Shown here: positions 60,701-64,000 of the stretch, one piece after another
Position numbering within the stretch: position 1 is the stretch's first letter
How the letters are laid out: the number at the start of each line of letters is the position of its first letter
Assembly (NCBI GenBank): GCA_964352715.1
Contig: CAYGSU010000003.1
Location: forward strand, 62,001 to 126,000
Length of the DNA stretch: 64,000 bases
Origin: JAVKBW01 sp964352715
GTDB taxonomy: Bacteria > Pseudomonadota > Alphaproteobacteria > UBA8366 > Aestuariispiraceae
Direction: 5' to 3'
The notes under the pieces: generated by a model
Told to the model about the DNA's origin: nothing
Databases searched by the model: none
The model's input: the letters and a program-made list of their open reading frames with translations, nothing else
Made by a program: the position numbers and the translations under genes

Positions 60701-61307
60701 TTTCCAGCGCACCGATCACATCTTCAAGGCGTTCGAGATTGGTTTCCGCCGCTTTCAGCCGTAATTCTGCCTCGTGCCGGCGGGAATGCAGGCCGCGAAT
60801 GCCGGCCGCTTCTTCAAGCAGCGTCCGCCGTTCGGTCGGTTTCGCACCGATCAGTGCGCCAATGCGGCCCTGACTGACAATCGCCGTTGAATTCGCACCG
60901 GTCGCCATGTCGGCGAACAGCAACTGCACATCACGCGCGCGCACTTCCTTGCCGTTGATCCGGTAGCTTGACCCCTGGCCGCGTTCGATGCGGCGGGTGA
61001 TCTCGACATCGTCGCTGTCATTGAAGGGGGCTGGCGCGCCGCGATCGGCATTGTCCATCCGCAGCGTGACTTCAGCGATATTTCGCGCCGGGCGGCCGGA
61101 CGAGCCACCAAAGATGACGTCGTCCATTTCCGAACCGCGCATGCGCTTTGCCGAGGTTTCCCCCATCACCCAGCGCAGGGCCTCGATCACATTCGACTTT
61201 CCGCAGCCGTTCGGCCCGACCAGACCCGTGATTCCGCCATCGATCGAAAACTCTGCCGGATCGAGAAAGGATTTAAATCCGCTAAGGCGAAGCTTTGAAA
61301 ACTGCAC
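57771..61307 (-). CDS. smc: Chromosome segregation ATPase SMC
   Basis: 1178 residues from the GTG at 61307, which starts the canonical MQFSKLRLSGFKSFLDP and has AGGAACC nine bases upstream. Walker A is GPNGCGKSN at residues 31-39. Two long coiled coils flank the hinge (about residues 500-620, including VSVTAGYEAALGAAFGDELD). The C-terminal lobe has the ABC signature LLSGGEQALTALSLLF and Walker B VLDEVDAPLDDTNVDRF. Cohesin-like complex (with ScpAB, not in the window) that organises and segregates the chromosome. Confidence 0.95.
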   Translation of the reverse strand: MQFSKLRLSGFKSFLDPAEFSIDGGITGLVGPNGCGKSNVIEALRWVMGETSAKRMRGSEMDDVIFGGSSGRPARNIAEVTLRMDNADRGAPAPFNDSDDVEITRRIERGQGSSYRINGKEVRARDVQLLFADMATGANSTAIVSQGRIGALIGAKPTERRTLLEEAAGIRGLHSRRHEAELRLKAAETNLERLEDVIGALETQHQGLQKQSRQANRYRRLSEHLRRQEAILLHLRWQDAKSSVEKAKQRLDEAEQVVHQRTEAAASAAKRQADAASALPDLRRSETEAAAELQRVLVAERELENEENRVKEAQAAAIAQLDQISRDREREESLRADADTAMKRLGSERAEIESLRSGESERLQTATDAATAAASEVEVKETDLSQMTEEIAAVDAQRTSLQRRIVESRQRTESLRRRIVALEEEIVRLTAEQQNLGDIAAAEKAIADAEGVVSSAQSASQAAESALTKIRETERQARQSLSDLEKQTREALRSVEAEFDKLSAEETALSALVERHEDGDSASATPVLDKVSVTAGYEAALGAAFGDELDAPVDEGSKIHWLQLPPFSGAMGLPTGAQPLSKFVSGPAALSRRLSQIGVVEDAAAGRSLQSRLGPGQRLVSLDGGLWRWDGYTVSAGAETAAAQQMKHKNRLIEVRAALTDASEKLESEKARAEDGLQKARAALEAAEREVQGASGREQATRRALQDAFGALDSARKEQAAIAGRTADIRSKLESAAETRTTIEKDIAEAEDQVAGAEQALKVLEDPTVARERVNSLRTVLAELRTDLLEKRGAVDRLRREAESRSTRLSAIAGEELSWRDRINGAQQRLADLDRRAAQATEQKEALAERPGEIAEQLKKMQDVIGSAEGQRKLAADKLAVAEQEQTDADRALRESETALAESREVRVRREAEIEQADQAAEAIAERIAEKLDTTPDNVLAAGGVEADEDLPPRADVEAKLERLTRERDNMGPVNLRAEQEATELEEQITSMHTERDDLVAAISRLRQGINALNREGRERLLAAFEQVNLHFQDLFVRLFGGGEAKLALTEADDPLEAGLEIMASPPGKKMQVMSLLSGGEQALTALSLLFGVFLTNPAPICVLDEVDAPLDDTNVDRFCTLLDEIAHSGKTRFVVVTHHRLTMARVDRLFGVTMAERGISQLVSVDLQQAVKLRETA

Positions 61308-61370
61308 GGTCGGCTGGTTCCTGAAAAAGCGTGTGCGGACGTATCCCGCCACGCCGAAACAATCAATTTG

Positions 61371-61970
61371 TTATTTTAGATGCGATTCGATCATTTCCTT
61401 AAATTCGCTGAAAGGCTGGTTGCCGCTCAGTTTCTCGCCATTGATGAAAAAGGTCGGCGTTGAACTGATATCGTTTTCCTTCTGGTACTCGGCTTTCTTT
61501 TTCAGAATGCCGGCATACAGGTCTTCGTTCTTGAAGCAGGCGTCGAGATCCGACTGGCTCATGCCGGCAAACCGGCCCATTTCCGACAGCGCGGCCAGCG
61601 CATCCGGCGCACCGGCCCATTTCTGCTGCTGCTTGAACATCAGGTCCACAAGCGGGAAATACCGATCCGCCGGGGCGCAGCGCGCCATCAGGGCGGCGGC
61701 GGCCGCGCGGCCGTCCAGCGGAAAGTCGCGCACGATGAATTTGACCTTGCCGGTTTCGACATATGTTTCGAGAATTTCGGACAGGGCGCCTGTATGAAAT
61801 GCGGCGCAATGCGGGCATGTCAGCGAGGAATACTCGATGATTGTCACCGGCGCGTCCTCCGAACCGACATACCGGTCAGCCAGGGCTTCTTCGACACTTG
61901 TATCCGCGACGGCGGAAACAGGGGCCAGAACGAGCAACATCAAACCAAAAACCGCAGTGAAACACCGCAT
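61371..61970 (-). CDS. DsbA-like thiol-disulfide oxidoreductase
   Basis: 199 residues, signal peptide VFGLMLLVLAPVSAVAD. Redox motif CPHC at residues 52-55 in YSSLTCPHCAAFH; the cis-Pro lies in SSTPTFFINGEKL. Belongs to the Thioredoxin_4 (DsbA/DsbG) group of periplasmic oxidases, common next to smc in alphaproteobacteria. A region of 156 bases upstream separates it from the DUF721 gene. Confidence 0.9.
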   Translation of the reverse strand: MRCFTAVFGLMLLVLAPVSAVADTSVEEALADRYVGSEDAPVTIIEYSSLTCPHCAAFHTGALSEILETYVETGKVKFIVRDFPLDGRAAAAALMARCAPADRYFPLVDLMFKQQQKWAGAPDALAALSEMGRFAGMSQSDLDACFKNEDLYAGILKKKAEYQKENDISSTPTFFINGEKLSGNQPFSEFKEMIESHLK

Positions 61971-62126
61971 ATTCTATTCTCCTTCACGGAAGATTTCGGA
62001 GCTAGTATCGATTCCAAACTGACAGACAAGCGGCAATACACTTCTCTGCGACGAGAGTTGATCCCTTGTTTCGGTTGCGGTTTCGCCGCAGACCGGATCG
62101 CCGGTTCATTTCGTTTCGGCGTGACC

Positions 62127-62669
62127 CTAATCAGACTTTGTGGCGTTTTTTTGGCGCAAAACCGCCGACCCCAACCTTAGCAGAACCTCGCGAAGCGGCG
62201 CATCGTCGACTCCCGCGACTGATTTTTCAAGCTGTTCCCGGTCCGCCTGCGTCAATTCGGCCGGAACGGGGCGTTTGCGCTTTTTGGTATCGAGCCGGCG
62301 AATCGGCACCTGCAACAGCCGTACGGCGGCGATGGCGCCGTATCCGAAATGGCTGTTGATGCGGTCAATCAGCATGCTTTCCAGATGCATCAATTCGGTC
62401 GCCATCGGTCCGGCAGCCCGGATGTAGAGGGTGCCGCCAACACGTTCGCCGCGCGGAAAGCTAAGGCGGTCCGGCTGCGAGTGCTTGGCCAGGTCCGGGC
62501 CGACAATAAGATGCCAGTCGGTGATAATCGACGCCTGCGCGAAACCGCGTTTGCCGATAGCCCGGCGGGTAAGCGAGGGCACCAGCGCCGCCATGGTCCG
62601 TGTGAGGCCGCGCCGTGATGTCTTGTTGGAAGTTTTTGTATCGTTCGCCATCGGTGACTCTGGTTTCAT
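62127..62669 (-). CDS. DUF721 (DciA-related) protein
   Basis: 180 residues. RAIGKRGFAQASIITDWHLI and GGTLYIRAAGPMATELMHLE match DUF721, the domain of the helicase loader DciA. An Arg/Lys-rich stretch (RRLDTKKRKRPVP) lies in the C-terminal half. An ATG at 62651 is an alternative start. Divergent from mutY, 26 bases apart, as in many alphaproteobacteria. Confidence 0.8.
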   Translation of the reverse strand: MKPESPMANDTKTSNKTSRRGLTRTMAALVPSLTRRAIGKRGFAQASIITDWHLIVGPDLAKHSQPDRLSFPRGERVGGTLYIRAAGPMATELMHLESMLIDRINSHFGYGAIAAVRLLQVPIRRLDTKKRKRPVPAELTQADREQLEKSVAGVDDAPLREVLLRLGSAVLRQKNATKSD

Positions 62670-62695
62670 GGACGCAGCGACCTATAGTATCCGGC

Positions 62696-63775
62696 ATGGC
62701 AAGACAACGCGAGACATCCGTCTGTCCGGACCCGGCGCAGATCGCGCCGGCCATGCTCGACTGGTACGACAGGCATCGCCGGCGGTTGCCCTGGCGGGCG
62801 CTTCCCGGCGAACACGCCGATCCCTACCGCGTGTGGCTGTCGGAAATCATGCTGCAACAGACCACGGTCGCCACGGTAAAGGAACGGTTCGAACTGTTCG
62901 TCAGTCGCTGGCCGACGGTTCGCGATCTGGCGGCCGCGCCGCTGGATGACGTGCTGCATGCCTGGGCCGGGCTCGGCTATTACGCCCGGGCGCGCAATCT
63001 GCACAAATGTGCGATTGCGGTTGCCGGAGATTTTGGTGGACGGTTTCCGGATACCGAAGACGCGCTTCGTCAACTGCCGGGCATCGGCGACTATACGGCG
63101 GCGGCCATCGCCGCCATTGCCTTCGACCGGCCGGCCAATGTGCTGGACGGCAATATCGAACGCGTTGTCGCGCGCCTGTTCAACATTGGCGATCCGTTAC
63201 CCGGTGGAAAAAAGCCGATCCGGGCAGCGGCGGCCACCTGTGCGCCAATCAACCGCCCGGGCGACTATGCTCAGGCGATGATGGATCTGGGGGCGACGGT
63301 CTGTTCGCCGAAAAGCCCGAAATGCCAGGTCTGTCCGCTGGTGTCTCACTGCGCCGGGCGAATGGTTGCGGAATCGCTTCCGGCGCGGGCGCCGAAAAAA
63401 CCGAAGCCGGTCAGGCGCGGCATGGCGTTCTGGCTGGAAAAACCCGACGGGTCGATCCTGTTTCGGCGCCGCGCCGAATCCGGCCTGCTGGGCGGCATGA
63501 TGGAAGTTCCGTCCAGCGACTGGATCGAAGACGGGCGACTGGATGTGGAAGAGGGCATTGCGCCGCCGGTTCCCGTTACCCGGCTTGTCGGCAGCCCGGG
63601 CGTTGTCCGCCACACCTTCACGCATTTTCATCTTGAAATAGGGCTGACCCGGGGCCGGGTTGACTCCGACGTACCCGCCCCCGATACCTGCGTCTGGATT
63701 ACGCCTGATCGTTTCGGCGAACTGGCTTTGCCGACGGTGATGAAAAAGGTGGTCGAATTGGCGCTTAAGGGATGA
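62696..63775 (+). CDS. mutY: A/G-specific adenine glycosylase
   Basis: 359 residues. Catalytic Glu50 lies in WLSEIMLQQTTVATV, the helix-hairpin-helix is LPGIGDYTAAAIAAIAF with Asp in VLDGNIERV, and the [4Fe-4S] loop CSPKSPKCQVCPLVSHC has the Cys spacing x6-x2-x5 (one more earlier in the set). A C-terminal Nudix-like domain (GMAFWLEKPDGSILFRR) reads 8-oxoG. Removes A opposite 8-oxoG. The ATG at 62696 has TATAGT just upstream, which may be a -10 element. Confidence 0.95.
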   Translation: MARQRETSVCPDPAQIAPAMLDWYDRHRRRLPWRALPGEHADPYRVWLSEIMLQQTTVATVKERFELFVSRWPTVRDLAAAPLDDVLHAWAGLGYYARARNLHKCAIAVAGDFGGRFPDTEDALRQLPGIGDYTAAAIAAIAFDRPANVLDGNIERVVARLFNIGDPLPGGKKPIRAAAATCAPINRPGDYAQAMMDLGATVCSPKSPKCQVCPLVSHCAGRMVAESLPARAPKKPKPVRRGMAFWLEKPDGSILFRRRAESGLLGGMMEVPSSDWIEDGRLDVEEGIAPPVPVTRLVGSPGVVRHTFTHFHLEIGLTRGRVDSDVPAPDTCVWITPDRFGELALPTVMKKVVELALKG

Positions 63776-64000
63776 ACATGCTTGCGGAAGAGCAATATCA
63801 GAAGCTGATGGAGTTCTGGGCGGTCGTAGTCGATGTCTGGCACAACGGCTATCTGGGTGTGGATTTCGGCCGCATCCTTATCGGCATGTGTATCTTTATC
63901 GGATTTCTGATTATCCGGAGACTGTTTACCAGGTTTGTCCTCAGGCGGGTGCGGCTGGTTGCCGAAAGACCGACCAACAACCTTGATCTCGGTCTGGTCA
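63772..64000 (+). CDS. Start of a membrane protein, probably an MscS-type mechanosensitive channel
   Basis: Only the first 76 residues are in the window. The ATG at 63772 overlaps the mutY stop (ATGA). A soluble N-terminus (EEQYQKLMEFWAVVVDVWHN) is followed by one helix, FGRILIGMCIFIGFLIIRRL, and FTRFVLRRVRLV. This fits the N-terminal helices of MscS-type channels, but other membrane families are possible. Confidence 0.5.
   Translation, partial: MNMLAEEQYQKLMEFWAVVVDVWHNGYLGVDFGRILIGMCIFIGFLIIRRLFTRFVLRRVRLVAERPTNNLDLGLV

Noticed and set aside
1..64000. CRISPR arrays, tRNA/rRNA genes, insertion sequences and prophage genes
   Set aside because: No repeat-spacer pattern, cloverleaf-like stretch, transposase or phage structural gene was recognised in the window.

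Overview
The window comes from an alphaproteobacterium, most likely a marine one near the Rhodospirillales-type lineages. The evidence is a split F0 ATP-synthase operon with a b' subunit (atpI-B-E-F'-F), the order tldD / coxB-coxA-ctaB-small ORF-ctaG-coxC-DUF983-SURF1, the run ispH-thrB-rnhA, the order mutY / DUF721-dsbA-smc, a LexA-box-like direct repeat of alphaproteobacterial type before imuA, and a DMSP lyase of the DddP family. The genus cannot be fixed from sequence alone. No tRNA, rRNA, CRISPR array, prophage or insertion sequence was seen. A run of 100 Ns (20183-20282) is a scaffold gap of unknown true size.

Layout. 1-2.7 kb (minus): a partial peptide-type solute-binding protein behind pyrE, then a SLAC1/TehA-like channel. 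2.9-5.3 kb: the SOS mutagenesis pair imuA-imuB, without dnaE2. 5.3-13 kb: BenE-type transporter with an alpha/beta hydrolase, a small secreted protein, a methyltransferase, an M14 carboxypeptidase coupled to an SLC13/RCK permease, and an M23 cell-wall peptidase. 13-17.3 kb: Nudix hydrolase, PiT phosphate transporter with a PHO-box-like triple repeat upstream, and a divergent EF-G paralogue.

17.6-27.6 kb is the accessory catabolic/uptake part. It holds a tightly coupled run of DUF427, tartrate/D-malate-type dehydrogenase, flavodoxin-like protein and an enolase-superfamily enzyme cut by the gap. After the gap come a complete five-gene dipeptide-type ABC importer and dddP, whose six metal ligands sit at the residue numbers known for DddP. 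27.6-36.1 kb: TldD and the aa3 cytochrome c oxidase operon with its assembly factors. 36.1-41.6 kb: M32 carboxypeptidase, thrC, an M16 processing peptidase, an acetyltransferase and YqgE. 41.9-48.6 kb: a DsbD-like thiol reductase, a peroxiredoxin, the ispH-thrB-rnhA-sulfotransferase operon, and a twin CDGSH iron-sulfur protein.

49.1-54.5 kb (minus) is a thiamine-precursor salvage operon. A TPP riboswitch precedes thiM-thiD, then an orphan TRAP-type solute-binding protein, then thiZ-thiX-thiY; all the genes overlap or nearly touch. The embedded TRAP binding protein without DctQ/DctM is the most unusual arrangement in the window. 54.5-64 kb: a small conserved protein, the F0 operon with a good promoter and terminator, smc, dsbA, a DUF721 protein, mutY, and the start of a probable mechanosensitive-channel gene at the window edge.
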